A stretch of DNA of 64,000 nt from JBEKTY01 sp049515555 (GTDB taxonomy: Bacteria > Planctomycetota > Planctomycetia > Pirellulales > Thermoguttaceae): contig JBEKTY010000005.1 of the NCBI GenBank assembly GCA_049515555.1, forward strand, positions 1 to 64,000, read 5' to 3'. The translations under genes and the position numbers were made by a program. Below are positions 16,719-26,612 of this stretch, in pieces; position 1 is the stretch's first letter, and each line of letters begins with the position of its first letter. The notes beneath the pieces were generated by a model. That model did not search any database. It saw only the letters and a list, made by a program, of their open reading frames with translations, and was not told where the DNA came from.

Positions 16719-17192
16719 ATGGCCGACGAAGCTCAAGCGTGCTGCCCGGAAGGATATCCGGAAGCGTGGGACCAAAGGGAGATCTGCTGGGCAGACAAGC
16801 CGTTTGTGAAGGGGCGGGTCCGCAGCCTGCTGCACATTCCGTTGAACTTCGCCGGTGTACTGGCCCGCAACGTTGGCCTGATCGAGGCGGCCGGCGCCCG
16901 GCCGGAAGAGATGCTCGTGCTGTGCGACGAGAACTCGCTGTGGGGCGCCGACATGTACGTCGCGGCGACCAAGGACGTGCCCGGCGCCGCGATGGCCCGG
17001 CTCTCCGGCACGTTCTTGAGCAAGGTCTTCGAGGGCCCGTACCGGCAGATTCCGGTCTGGATCGACGAGATGAAGCGCTACGTGGCGTCGCAAGGCCGGG
17101 AGGTGCGGCAGCTTTACTTCCTGTACAAGACCTGCCCCCGCTGTGCGAAGAAGTACGGGAAGAACTATGTCGTGCTCCTGGCCCGGGTATAA
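16719..17192 (+). CDS. Conserved hypothetical protein with C-terminal CxxC
   Basis: 157 residues from ATG 16719, with GGAG 9 nt upstream; an in-frame ATG at 16704 is less well placed. It starts with ADEAQACCPEGYPEAWD and ends with FLYKTCPRCAKKYGKNYVVL, a CxxC pair in a basic context. Close relatives in other bacteria are usually labelled only 'hydrolase', without an experimental basis that I know of. No signal peptide or membrane helix is seen. The paired N-terminal CC and C-terminal CxxC could bind a metal. Confidence 0.75.
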   Translation: MADEAQACCPEGYPEAWDQREICWADKPFVKGRVRSLLHIPLNFAGVLARNVGLIEAAGARPEEMLVLCDENSLWGADMYVAATKDVPGAAMARLSGTFLSKVFEGPYRQIPVWIDEMKRYVASQGREVRQLYFLYKTCPRCAKKYGKNYVVLLARV

Positions 17193-17233
17193 CGACCATG
17201 CAGACGAACCTACAACTGACTCTGGTGTTGCTC

Positions 17234-18105
17234 ATGAAGAGACTGTTAATGACTTTCGGGGTCGTGCTGCTGGCTGTGCTGGTGTTCGGCCCGGATGTTC
17301 TCGCGGCCACATCGGTCGACATTTATCAGGACATGGAGAGCGGCAACAGCGGCGAGGCACTTACGTCAAGCATCATGAATACTTCCAGCCACGGCGGCGG
17401 AAAGGGATGGATCGCCGCGCGCGGCACCATGCGGGTTTCAACCGCCCATCACAGGGACTTGCCGGGACCCGTGGTCGTCGGCGGCGTAACCTATAACGGC
17501 ACGGGCGGCACCCGCACCTGGACGTTCAACGACAAGTATGCCAACAATTATGGATCAACTTACATTAAGACGCTTTTACGGGAACGTGTTTCGTGGCGGC
17601 TTTCGATCCTGATCGGGGCTTCGCCCAACTGGGGTCCACCATAACCGCTCCGGCCGTACTTGGCTCGTCAATGAACGGGACGGCTGACTTTGGCCGAACC
17701 GACAATCATGGAACCGATACCCTCAACAGCGGCCAAAGCTACATCGGCCATATCTGTATCGACTATAGCAACGGGGCGTTCCCGCCTCTTCCCAGCGGCG
17801 GCAGCGACACGACAGTGCCCGGCGCGCCGCCCGTCGTACGGGATGGAACGGGGGCCGATCAGTCGCTCGCGCTCTCGACCACGCAGTTGTCGGCCAACTG
17901 GGATCCGGCCTGGGATGCCGAGAGCGGAATCAAGGGCTACCGCTACGCCGTCGGCACAACATCGGGTGCGACAAACGTCGTAAACTGGACAGACCTTCGC
18001 TACGTATCCTCAGTAACAAGGACAGGATTGAGTTTGACCGTTGGACGGACCTACTACTTCAGCGTAAGGGCCGTTAATGGGGCGGGACTGATATCTGGTG
18101 TTTAG
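17234..18105 (+). pseudogene. Frame-disrupted secreted protein with fibronectin-III-like tail
   Basis: The first part (ATG 17234, or 17198) encodes a signal peptide (MKRLLMTFGVVLLAVLVFG...VLA) and about 110 mature residues. It runs out of frame near 17574. Slipping back one base at the TTTT run (17574-17577) joins it to the next frame as KTLFTGTCFVAAFDPDRG and continues to a fibronectin-III-like segment (YYFSVRAVNGAG) that stops at 18105. After that stop another frame reads ATDPNGGGG, hinting at a second lost base. It is either a decaying gene or one with assembly errors in homopolymers. Function unknown. Confidence 0.6.
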
Positions 18106-18147
18106 CCACAGATCCCAATGGCGGCGGTGGTTTGGTGGTTTCTTGTT

Positions 18148-19059
18148 TCATTCCTGCTTTGCAAATTGCTGCCACTGCCTCTCCGTGGCGTCGCGGTCGA
18201 CCGGGCCGGGCTGGAACACGATCCGGTACTTCAGCAGAATGCTCTTTCTCGCTGGCAGGGTGTAGGGTTCCCGGTAGAGCACCGCCGGGCTGAAGTACGG
18301 CATGCTTCCGATGAGATACCACGGCGTCGGATGACGAAAACTCTTGGGGTGATCCAACACGATGATCGAAGCAGGCGCTCCCTTCCCGGTCGGGCCGCCA
18401 AACGACATCCAACGAGCCTCTTTCCAGACCTTGTTCACCGGCCCTTCGCTATCCGCGAATTGCCAGCCGCGCAGCGCGGGCGCCAGCCGCAGCGACAACC
18501 CCGCATAGCCGCCGTAAGCAACACCGTTGGGCTGGCCGAGGATGGGCGTGCGATCCAGCAGCACATCCGCATCGCCGGCGGTAAAGACGCTCAGCCAGTC
18601 GATGAAATAGCCCCCGTCTCCGGCCGGCGGACTTACTTGCAGCGTGCGTTTCTCCGTGAGCACGGCCGGCTTGCCGGGTGGGTGATAGCTCAAGGCCAAC
18701 TCGAATTGCGCCGCGTGGCCGTCGTCCGCCGACACCTTGATGTGGGTCAGTTCCGTCTCGCCCGGCGCTTTGCCTGTCTTGCGATCCTCTTCCCAATACA
18801 GAACGCTATTGATGTATTTCCACGAGAACCAGAGGGCACGGTGCCAGGGATGATCGGCCGGGCGAAAATCGGTCAGCACGGGGCTTCCGGCAACCGTGAT
18901 CGGATGGAAATAGGGCTTGCCCCCGTCGGTCCTGTAGTTGAATTGCCAGACGACACGGTCGCCGCGCGTCAGCGCCAGCGAGTCGGGCGTCTGTTTCCAG
19001 GCCAGATCAGGCTCGGCGCCGAGAGCCGCTGCCACAAAGAGCAATGGGATCGAGGTCAT
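18148..19059 (-). CDS. DUF6807 (PmoA-like) exported protein
   Basis: 303 residues with a short N-terminal hydrophobic signal ending near LGAEP. Family landmarks are FRPADHPWHRALWFSWKYIN and ILGQPNGVAYGGYAGLSLR. Members are historically called 'methane oxygenase PmoA', a misleading label, because in planctomycetes they cluster with carbohydrate-degradation genes. AAGGAGA 6 nt upstream makes ATG 19059 secure. The next gene upstream is a GH2 glycosidase on the same strand, so a shared sugar-catabolic role is likely but inferred from context only. Confidence 0.85.
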   Translation of the reverse strand: MTSIPLLFVAAALGAEPDLAWKQTPDSLALTRGDRVVWQFNYRTDGGKPYFHPITVAGSPVLTDFRPADHPWHRALWFSWKYINSVLYWEEDRKTGKAPGETELTHIKVSADDGHAAQFELALSYHPPGKPAVLTEKRTLQVSPPAGDGGYFIDWLSVFTAGDADVLLDRTPILGQPNGVAYGGYAGLSLRLAPALRGWQFADSEGPVNKVWKEARWMSFGGPTGKGAPASIIVLDHPKSFRHPTPWYLIGSMPYFSPAVLYREPYTLPARKSILLKYRIVFQPGPVDRDATERQWQQFAKQE

Positions 19060-19130
19060 ATTTGTCTCCTTCTTGGGTACCTGAGATCACTCCGCCACGA
19101 TCTACTGCCTAGCCTGGTCGAACCGGCCTG

Positions 19131-21407
19131 CTACTCGCAGAGCAAGGCGAGGTCGATGTGCTGTCCGCCGACCGTTTGGTGCGTGTGGACCGCCACGGTG
19201 TTCGTGCCTTCGCGCAATGCCTTACGCAGCGCCTCCGTGACGACGTGTATCTCGTAGTGGCCGATGAAGTTCTGAACGCCCAGGATCTTCCGGCCGTTGA
19301 CATATACCTCGGTGTCTTCGTCATACGAGATGACCACCGCGCCGGCGTTCAGTTTCGCGCCGTCGTACTCGAACGTCTTGCGCAGATAGATGTCGTCGGT
19401 GATCCAGGGAGTTTTGGTCGGCCAGTGGTCGTCGCGGCCGAACGGCGCCAGTCCTGACTGCCACGCCTTGTCGTCGAAACGGTCGGCGGTCCAATCGCCT
19501 TGCGGGGTCTTGGTCACGTAGCGCCACGGCGTGCATAGTTTGCCGTCCTGTTGCGCGCCGACGAGGACCTTCCAGGTGACTACCGGACGAGCCGCCGGTT
19601 GCGGGGCGGTCGGCTCGCCGCGCTCGTAGGCGGCCCGGCGGGAGGTGATCGCGCAGATTCGCTGCAAGTCGAACTTCGGCCGGCGGTCGTAGTAGTACAG
19701 GCCGTTGTGCTCCTGCTCGACGTCCGTCAGTTGCGTGTAGCAGAACCCGAACAGGTTGGGGTTGTCCAGCAGTGCATCGAGCGTGCCCTGGTAGCGGGTG
19801 TAGAAATCGTCGAGGTTCTTCGGCCCCGCGCCGTAACCCCAGCCCCCTTCGGTCGCCCAGCCGATCCCGCCGATCTCGCTGATCATGAAGGGCACGCCGC
19901 AGTCGGCCAACGCATTCGACTGGGAGCCGTATCGTGCGGGCATCGATGGCCCGTTGCCGGCCGCCGTGAAATAATCGGCCCACCGCTTGCGGAGCGCGAC
20001 CGGATTGCCGTCGTAATCGTGCGTATCGCGGACCTCCGGATGCGGCAGCGTATGCGCATAGCCGCTGCTTTCCAGCACGGGACGCGTCGGATCGACCGCC
20101 TTGGTGACGTTCCAAATGACCTGCTGAATCTCGCCGGCGCCCGCCCCAGTCTCATTGAAGGGACACCAGCCGATGATGGCCGGATGGTTGCGATCGCGCA
20201 GCAGGACCTCGATCCACTCGGTGACGTAGGGGGCATAGCCTTCGGGCCTGCAGTTGTAACCCCAGTTGGGAAATTCGCCCCATACCAGGTAACCGAGCTT
20301 ATCGGCCCAGTACAGGAATCGCGGCTCGAAAACTTTCTGGTGCAGTCGCGCGCCGTTGTAGCCGGCGGCCATCGACATCTCGATGTCGTGCTTCAATGCC
20401 CCGTCTGTCGGGGCGGTCCAGACGCCGTCCGGATAGAAACCCTGGTCCAGGATCAACCGCTGGAAGACCGGCTGGCCGTTGATCAAGATCCGGCGGCCTG
20501 CGATCGACACTTTCCGCAGACCGAAGTAGCTTTTCAACTCGTCGATCGTCTGGCCGCCGCGCACCAGCGTCAGCTTCAAGTCGTACAGGAACGGCGAGCC
20601 CGGCGCCCAGAGTTTCTTTTCGCTTAGGTCGAGCACCAGCCGCTGGTTGCGCCACGTGCCGGTGATGGAATCTGAACCGACGGGCTTACAAGCGGCAAAG
20701 GCTTCGGCCGTCAGTTTCACGTCGGCGTCCGCGCCGTTGACCGCCGCCTCGATCAGCACGCGGCTGTGGTCCGGATCGGGAACGACGGAGAGGCTTTCCA
20801 CGAAAGACGAGCCGACCGCTTCCAGCCAGACCGGCTGCCAGATACCCGTGGTTCGCGTATAGACGCAACCCTCGCTCTTATTGAACGCCTGCTTGCCGCC
20901 CACCTGCAGACCGCTGCGAAGATCGTCGAAGACACGCACCACCAGCTCGTTTGGGCCTTCCTTGAGCAGTTGTGTGATTTCGAAGCCGAACGCGGCGTTC
21001 TCGCCCGTGTGCGCACCGGCGAGACGGCCGTTGACATAGACCCAGGTCTTGTAATCGACGCCGCCGAAATGCAGAAGGATACGTTTGCCCTTCATGGTCT
21101 CGGGTAGTTCGAGCGTCCGCCGGTACCAGACGTGCGTGAAGTATTCGGTGTTGCCAAGGCCCAGGCCCGAAAGTCTGCTCTCCGGGCAGAACGGCACGAC
21201 GATCTTCGAAGCCAACTCCTTGCCGGAGGTCAAACCACGTGCCTCGCCATCGCCCTTATGGTCGATTTCGAACTGCCACGGGCCGTTCAGCGACAACCAA
21301 TTCTCGCGAAACGCGTCGGGCCGCGGATGCTCCGGTCGCGGCACGTCCGCCTTGGCAATCAGGCACGACAGGCACAGGAGAATCAAACTTGGAATCGTCT
21401 TGTTCAT
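19131..21407 (-). CDS. Glycoside hydrolase family 2 enzyme, secreted
   Basis: 758 residues. ATG 21407 is supported by AGGAG upstream and a signal peptide (MNKTIPSLILLCLSCLIAKA). Domain order: sugar-binding jelly roll (WQFEIDHKG...HVWYRRTLELPE), immunoglobulin-like domain, and a TIM barrel with the acid/base motif GWCPFNETG and the nucleophile region FMISEIGG. An extra C-terminal beta domain follows (from about residue 630, WKVLVGAQQDGKLCTPW, to HTHQTVGGQHIDLALL). The substrate could be a beta-galactoside, glucuronide or mannoside. It probably acts in the periplasm with the DUF6807 protein encoded downstream. Confidence 0.92.
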   Translation of the reverse strand: MNKTIPSLILLCLSCLIAKADVPRPEHPRPDAFRENWLSLNGPWQFEIDHKGDGEARGLTSGKELASKIVVPFCPESRLSGLGLGNTEYFTHVWYRRTLELPETMKGKRILLHFGGVDYKTWVYVNGRLAGAHTGENAAFGFEITQLLKEGPNELVVRVFDDLRSGLQVGGKQAFNKSEGCVYTRTTGIWQPVWLEAVGSSFVESLSVVPDPDHSRVLIEAAVNGADADVKLTAEAFAACKPVGSDSITGTWRNQRLVLDLSEKKLWAPGSPFLYDLKLTLVRGGQTIDELKSYFGLRKVSIAGRRILINGQPVFQRLILDQGFYPDGVWTAPTDGALKHDIEMSMAAGYNGARLHQKVFEPRFLYWADKLGYLVWGEFPNWGYNCRPEGYAPYVTEWIEVLLRDRNHPAIIGWCPFNETGAGAGEIQQVIWNVTKAVDPTRPVLESSGYAHTLPHPEVRDTHDYDGNPVALRKRWADYFTAAGNGPSMPARYGSQSNALADCGVPFMISEIGGIGWATEGGWGYGAGPKNLDDFYTRYQGTLDALLDNPNLFGFCYTQLTDVEQEHNGLYYYDRRPKFDLQRICAITSRRAAYERGEPTAPQPAARPVVTWKVLVGAQQDGKLCTPWRYVTKTPQGDWTADRFDDKAWQSGLAPFGRDDHWPTKTPWITDDIYLRKTFEYDGAKLNAGAVVISYDEDTEVYVNGRKILGVQNFIGHYEIHVVTEALRKALREGTNTVAVHTHQTVGGQHIDLALLCE

Positions 21408-21752
21408 CGACGTTGCTCCTCGGGTTGTTAACGGTATTGTTGGATTCCTCACTACCGCAAGTCTTGAACCCGTCGCCCGGATGCTGCGCATTTCGAGGCT
21501 CCTTGTCATAGGTGGGAATCGTAGTCGGATGGTCAGAGCGCCGCGCGGTCTGGCGGCCGTTCAAAACTTGAGTGTAGACGGGGCACCGGGGGAACGCAAG
21601 CCGCGCCCGCTAGCCGCCAAGAACTGCCGTCATTCACCCGGCAGGGTTGTGGAATGCGGCTTCGAGCACCAGCGAAAATGGCTGTCAAGCCGCGAAAACC
21701 CACTCGGACACTACGTACGGGGATGTGTGGTGCTCCACCGAGTTTTGATAAC

Positions 21753-21926
21753 TCATGTAGGTGGGATCAGCCGGGCACAAAACCACCCAGAGGATCGGCC
21801 GAATCTCGCTGGACCGCCACACCAGATGGTTTGCTGGATGGGACGCATTTCCGTCCGGTGCAGGGCTTTGGGCGGCAGGGACACGCCCACGCCGGTGATC
21901 TTGATCGGATAGGCGCTGCCCATCAT
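21753..21926 (-). other. Possible 57-residue ORF or gene remnant
   Basis: An ATG at 21926 overlaps the stop codon of the upstream gene (ATGATGG). The ORF reads SAYPIKITGVGVSLPPKALH and stays open for 57 codons. The first 35 residues look protein-like, the rest do not. It may be the out-of-frame remnant of a longer C-terminus. The remaining intergenic sequence, 21408-21752, holds nothing I can identify. Confidence 0.3.
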
Positions 21927-23479
21927 GCAGCATCCACCTGCTTAAGAACCGGTTTGCCAGCCTGGAGCGTCGCGGTGTAGACGCTGCCGATGGCCCGCGC
22001 CTGCAAGGTGGCCGACCCCAGCCCGGGGATCTTTACCGTCGCCGGGCCCTCCGCGCCATCCGAGGCCCAGGCGGTGATCAGCCACTTCGCCTCCTTGGGC
22101 ATCTTCCGGGCCAGCACCCGCCGGTTCGGCTTGCCGGTCGGGAACTCATAGGCCGCTTGGTCCGTGACCTTGGCATGCTTGTTCGGGCCGGGCAGCAGGT
22201 CGCCCTGTCGCAGGAAGGCCTCCTGGTGCGAGAACAACGCCTGCACGCGCCCTAGAATTACCATCTGCACCAGGTATTGCGGCGGCTTGTCCGGCGAGAA
22301 AGCGGCGTCAAATCCGCCCTTGGGATACGAGAAGTAGCCGGCAACGCCGCCGATCATGCCCTCCGTGTACAGGCACTTGAGGAAGCCCTCGTACAGGCGC
22401 AGGTCGCCGAAGGCCTTGGCGTTGTTGTCGATCGGCCCCGTCGCGTCCCACACCGGCGGGCTGGGGGCTTTCTCGTTCTGTTTGTACCCGGGACACAGGT
22501 AGTCGTAGCTGTTCTTCATGCCCAATCGCAACTCATAGCCTTTGGCGCCAAGGGCCTGGGTGAGCATGTCGTCCTGGCCGATCCAGCCCGAGTTGAAGTC
22601 GTGATAGTAGTACTCGTTGGTGGCGATGTCCGCGCAGGCCCGCATGTCGGAGTAGTCCCACGCCCAGTCGTCGTGGAAGGTCTTGTGGGTACCGTGCCGG
22701 TGCGTGTCGCCGCCGCAGGTGTAAAAGACATAGAGCAGACGGTCGGGCGTCGCGGCGCGGACGGCATCCGCGACGGCCTTCTGCTCGCGGGCCTTCTGAC
22801 GCGAGATATACTGGTACCAGCTCGCGTCGCCCTTGGCGGCGACCACCTTGGGGTCCTTCTCCCAGTACTTCTGGATGAAGCCCAGGACATTCAGCCCGTA
22901 CTCGCCACCGTTCTGGATGATGGCGATCGGGCAGCGGGTATGGAGCTTGGCCAGACCTGCGGCGCTGAGCTGTCCGGCCTGCTTCAAGCAGTCCTCCGGC
23001 ATCTCCGGACTCAGGCCCTTCGGGCTCCCATTTTCGGGAATGGATTTGCCCTGAGCGTCGCGGAGATACGCCTCCGGCGGCAGGTCCTTGGGAAACTGGC
23101 GGTCGAGCAGGACGCCCAGCTTGTACTTCCGGGGGTTCCCGGCGACGAGCGCCAGGCACTGGCCGTTGCGGCCGTCAGGGTTGGCAAGCCCCTCGTCGGC
23201 GACCTCCTCGCTCACATAACCGGCCAGCTCCACGGCATAACCCCAGCGGTCGGCAAGCTCCTTGGCCACTTCGAAGGACATGGCCCAGCCCCAGCGGCCG
23301 AGCGGCGGGAGCGTGAAATTGGGAGCGAAGTCGGGAGCCTTCTGAGCCTTGAGCCAGCCGACGGGCTTGACCGTGACGCCCCGATCCGGCGCGGTGGACT
23401 GATCCGCAGCACGTACGCTGCCGGTCGGGGACTGGAGACAGGTGGCCAAGGCCATCACCAACGACGCGAGCCTAATCAT
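21923..23479 (-). CDS. Large exported protein, unknown, possibly TIM-barrel hydrolase
   Basis: 518 residues from ATG 23479 (GGAG upstream) with a signal peptide ending near VRAADQ. The motifs WGWAMSFEVAKELADRWGYAV, NGGEYGLNVLG and NEYYYHDFNSGWIGQDDML, and the aromatic-rich sequence generally, suggest a secreted glycoside-hydrolase-like barrel. I cannot place it in a family. The C-terminal 70 residues look like a small beta domain (WLITAWASDGAEGPATVKIP). It lies upstream of the GH2 gene on the same strand, but a 515-bp gap separates them. Confidence 0.75.
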   Translation of the reverse strand: MIRLASLVMALATCLQSPTGSVRAADQSTAPDRGVTVKPVGWLKAQKAPDFAPNFTLPPLGRWGWAMSFEVAKELADRWGYAVELAGYVSEEVADEGLANPDGRNGQCLALVAGNPRKYKLGVLLDRQFPKDLPPEAYLRDAQGKSIPENGSPKGLSPEMPEDCLKQAGQLSAAGLAKLHTRCPIAIIQNGGEYGLNVLGFIQKYWEKDPKVVAAKGDASWYQYISRQKAREQKAVADAVRAATPDRLLYVFYTCGGDTHRHGTHKTFHDDWAWDYSDMRACADIATNEYYYHDFNSGWIGQDDMLTQALGAKGYELRLGMKNSYDYLCPGYKQNEKAPSPPVWDATGPIDNNAKAFGDLRLYEGFLKCLYTEGMIGGVAGYFSYPKGGFDAAFSPDKPPQYLVQMVILGRVQALFSHQEAFLRQGDLLPGPNKHAKVTDQAAYEFPTGKPNRRVLARKMPKEAKWLITAWASDGAEGPATVKIPGLGSATLQARAIGSVYTATLQAGKPVLKQVDAA

Positions 23480-23578
23480 ATGAAGACTCCAGGACAGCGT
23501 AAGAAACCGCTCGCTCAATGGCGGCCATGGCTGCCGCCGCAGCTTCCGTGGCCGTCACGGTCTGGACTACCGGTCATT

Positions 23579-24472
23579 CTACCGCTCGGCGGATGTAACG
23601 ATGTCCTTCTTGAAGCCGGAGAGACGCCCTTTGACCTCCCAGATTCGCAGCATGCAGGCTCGGCCCCTCAGCAAGACACTGAACTCTGTGTTGTCGAGCG
23701 AACGCAGCTCTGCGGGCGAAATGCGGATCGGCTCGTGCAAAACATGAATGGAGCCGACACGCCGTACAAGTTCGGGAGACAGGATCAGGAGCCGCACCGT
23801 GGTCTCCCCTTCCTCGGTCCGCGTGATCCTGAGCGGGTAATAGAGATACGAGGTGGCAAAGCGATATTGGATCGCATCCTTGGTCTTGATCTCCTGCCCC
23901 AACTCGACCACGTCGAACACGAACCACTGGAACTTCTCGTGAAGGTACTCGGCCACGACCGCTTTCATCGGCTCGGGAATGCTCGGGTTATCCACGCCCG
24001 CCTTTCGCAGGTAGCGTTCCACCCAATCGACAAAGCCCCGGCGGTCCAGGACGTGTGTGACCGAGATGTCGTGCGAGTCGATCTTATCGTGAAAGGTGAC
24101 CTCTCCGGCGGGACGTGAGGGTGCCGCCATGCCGCCGCCCATCCCACCCATGCCGCCGCCAGCCCCTCCCGTGCCGATGTTGAGCCTTCGGTTGACGAGG
24201 GCGGTTGCTTTCGCAAACAGGTCTACGTCTCCCTTGGTGACCTTGGGTTCGCTCGGCAATGGCAGGACCTGCAAGACCTTCGTCGGCTCCGAGGCCCGCA
24301 GGTCCGTGGAAAGCAACAGGATCTCCTCTTGACCGTTGTAGCCGATCACCGCCCGCTGGTTTGGCTCGAAGATGACCGCGCCGGGCTTGAACGGGATTCC
24401 GCCACAGTCGGCCCATGCCCATTGGGCAGTCAGCAGCACGGCCACTGAAATAAAAACGCCGGTTCGATTCAT
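23579..24472 (-). CDS. DUF2330 family exported protein
   Basis: 297 residues from ATG 24472, preceded by GGGAGGG. Signal peptide ends near WAWA-DCGG. DUF2330 hallmarks are the DCGG start, then GAVIFEPNQRAVIGYNGQEEILLLSTDL and LPLPSEPKVTKGD. A Gly/Met-rich linker (GGAGGGMGGMGGGM) lies at about residues 107-120. The family has no established function; members are predicted periplasmic or cell-surface proteins. Confidence 0.85.
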   Translation of the reverse strand: MNRTGVFISVAVLLTAQWAWADCGGIPFKPGAVIFEPNQRAVIGYNGQEEILLLSTDLRASEPTKVLQVLPLPSEPKVTKGDVDLFAKATALVNRRLNIGTGGAGGGMGGMGGGMAAPSRPAGEVTFHDKIDSHDISVTHVLDRRGFVDWVERYLRKAGVDNPSIPEPMKAVVAEYLHEKFQWFVFDVVELGQEIKTKDAIQYRFATSYLYYPLRITRTEEGETTVRLLILSPELVRRVGSIHVLHEPIRISPAELRSLDNTEFSVLLRGRACMLRIWEVKGRLSGFKKDIVTSAER

Positions 24473-24576
24473 CGCACCCTCCCAGAGTCTAGGGAACACT
24501 CCACGCGGGATCACATCCCGCGACCGTTCTTAGCCGTTGCCGGTCGCCATTGTGGTTATCAGCCGGTTTGGTACCC

Positions 24577-24726
24577 CTACTTATGCAGCCAGGCGACGAA
24601 CATGGCGAGCCGCTTGTCTAGCCCGAGCACCCCCCATAATACGAAGGCCAAAAACATGGCAGGTATTATGGCCATTGCTCCGCAACTGAGACGCTTCGAT
24701 GGGGGTGGCTGTGGGAAAGACCACAT
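24577..24726 (-). CDS. Small single-helix membrane protein
   Basis: 49 residues. ATG 24726 has a strong ribosome binding site (AAAGGAGA). A basic Pro-rich start is followed by one hydrophobic segment, AMAIIPAMFLAFVLWGVLGL. No family recognised. It is one of several small membrane proteins in the AT-richer block 24.5-27.3 kb. Confidence 0.55.
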   Translation of the reverse strand: MWSFPQPPPSKRLSCGAMAIIPAMFLAFVLWGVLGLDKRLAMFVAWLHK

Positions 24727-24816
24727 CTGGCATCTCCTTTCTACTGGCACAAGTGCCGCCCATGGCCGGGCTGGCTGCAAGCGAAGCTGATCCGCCTTTG
24801 GCGGACCCTGCGGCTG

Positions 24817-25275
24817 TTAGTTGCTAGCAGCGGTTTTCTGTTCCTGCTCTCTAAGGTATTTGAGCAGACGTATATTGGGATCAACAGGGGTCCGCGCCTC
24901 AGGATGCGCCAGCGACCAGATGACATGAAACGGAGACTCGTCCCGTCTCTCCTTCGCTCTTGCCAGTTTGGCAGGGTCCGCCGTGAAGTCGATCCCAACG
25001 CGCCGTGGGTACTCCTCCCAGCGGAAACCTCGAAGAACCCCGTTCTTCTCCTGAATCGACAAGAAGGTCTTATGCAACTCTTCCCAGCTTCTCGGCCAGG
25101 CACCGTCGTTGGCCTTCATATGCTCGATCACTAGGTAGGCGGCCCCGTCAGGGACATAGACATCATAAAGACCCTCCCAGGCTGCTCGGTAAAGGCCGAT
25201 TCCGAATCCTACGAAGCCAATCGTTACGACGATGGTCGCCGTAATCAGCGTGATCTTGAAGCGTCGAGATCGCAT
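24817..25275 (-). CDS. Unknown membrane-anchored protein
   Basis: 152 residues from ATG 25275. One N-terminal transmembrane segment (ITLITATIVVTIGFVGFGIGLY, about residues 8-29) anchors a soluble domain with GAAYLVIEHMKANDGAWPRSWEEL. This resembles the start of small planctomycete pseudopilin-like proteins that describe a residue-by-residue 'clean-up' helix plus soluble tail. No catalytic motif is visible and the function is unknown. Confidence 0.65.
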   Translation of the reverse strand: MRSRRFKITLITATIVVTIGFVGFGIGLYRAAWEGLYDVYVPDGAAYLVIEHMKANDGAWPRSWEELHKTFLSIQEKNGVLRGFRWEEYPRRVGIDFTADPAKLARAKERRDESPFHVIWSLAHPEARTPVDPNIRLLKYLREQEQKTAASN

Positions 25276-25417
25276 CGCATCAGCACCCCAGGACTCGCTG
25301 GCTATAGCGGTTCGCCCACCCGACGCCACCCGGAAGGGAGCCGATAAGCATCGAGCCCTCGTTGATTCTACTACGCCACGGCAGCCTACACCACTCCCAA
25401 GGCGTGCCCGAAACGCC

Positions 25418-26551
25418 TCAGCGGGCGGGCGGTGTTGGAGCGACTTGTCCTTGGGACTTCCTGAGAGACCATACAACGCCCCGGATAATCAGCACGCAAA
25501 TGGCGTACATCGAGCACGCAATGCCAAATAGCCAAGAGGGGTAATCGTACCATTTTGGCCGGAATGATTCGTCTTTTCCCAGTACGCAGATCATGATGGC
25601 GACGACGACCACGACAGCCAGGATCACTCCAGGGTGCATTTGCACTCCCCGCTCAACTCGGCGAATCCATCGTTCGATCACGAACCCCGTTAGCGTAATA
25701 ACCACCAACCAAACCGGCACATCGACACTCAGCGCCAACGGGCGAAAGCAGCTTATTGCGTAACCGTCTTCTGCGTATCGCAAGCGTACTGCGATTGGCC
25801 GATCCCACTCGCCCATGAATCGAAACGGCCAACCATATGCTTCGATCTGTAGCACACTGCCCTTATGGGTGCCTGGTGCCGACGTGTAGCCGGTGTGTGT
25901 GAATAAACAGTAGTGCAAGAAAGAGACGGTAAAGGCAGTCAGTGCAAGCCAAGTGAGCCAGTGGATTCCAGGCCATCGGCACCGTCGCTGGGAATCGGCA
26001 GATCGGAGGACCAGCCAGCGGGCAGCGGTTACGACCAGGAGAATGGGTGTAACGTAGATCAACCACTGAGCGCAGAAGCAGAAGAGTTCGAGGTACTTCC
26101 ACAGACCGCCTGAACCACCAGTGTTGAACTCGACGAAAGACACCAAGCCCACCAGGACCGCAGCGAGTCCAACCAGGCGTCTTTGGGTTAATCGAAGATA
26201 CTTGGGCCGCATCCGCAGCCAGTATTCCGCAATGGGAACCGTCAGACACATCAGTAAGGTCGCAACACAAACATCTAGCAAGAGAGCCGTCGGTCGGAAC
26301 CAGATGAGCGGAGGATCGTAAACCGGCCACATGCCATAAAAGACCGTGAAGCCGCCGGGTACTCGCGTCTCTCTGAGCATGTAACCGAACGGCCACCCGT
26401 GCTGTTGATCCACTTCCTGTAGAAATTTGTATGGAAAAACATTCGCTGCCGCAAATACGCAACCGTAGATCAACGCCAGTCCATACCCTATGGTCCTGGG
26501 TGACCAATGGGGCTCACTTTGATCTCGAACTTTGTGAATTGCAGGTAGCAT
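25418..26551 (-). CDS. Multi-pass membrane protein, unknown
   Basis: 377 residues with about seven hydrophobic segments (for example IGYGLALIYGCVFAAANVF, LLLDVCVATLLMCLTVPIAE, VILAVVVVVAIMICVLG). Loops contain many Trp and Tyr residues. No transporter or enzyme signature found. There is no good ribosome binding site before ATG 26551. It lies between two other unknown minus-strand genes with similarly moderate GC. Confidence 0.65.
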   Translation of the reverse strand: MLPAIHKVRDQSEPHWSPRTIGYGLALIYGCVFAAANVFPYKFLQEVDQQHGWPFGYMLRETRVPGGFTVFYGMWPVYDPPLIWFRPTALLLDVCVATLLMCLTVPIAEYWLRMRPKYLRLTQRRLVGLAAVLVGLVSFVEFNTGGSGGLWKYLELFCFCAQWLIYVTPILLVVTAARWLVLRSADSQRRCRWPGIHWLTWLALTAFTVSFLHYCLFTHTGYTSAPGTHKGSVLQIEAYGWPFRFMGEWDRPIAVRLRYAEDGYAISCFRPLALSVDVPVWLVVITLTGFVIERWIRRVERGVQMHPGVILAVVVVVAIMICVLGKDESFRPKWYDYPSWLFGIACSMYAICVLIIRGVVWSLRKSQGQVAPTPPAR

Positions 26552-26612
26552 AGTTAGAGTTCAGGCGGCTCGACTTTTCGCGAATCCTCTGCCCAACGGT
26601 ACGAACAGGCCG

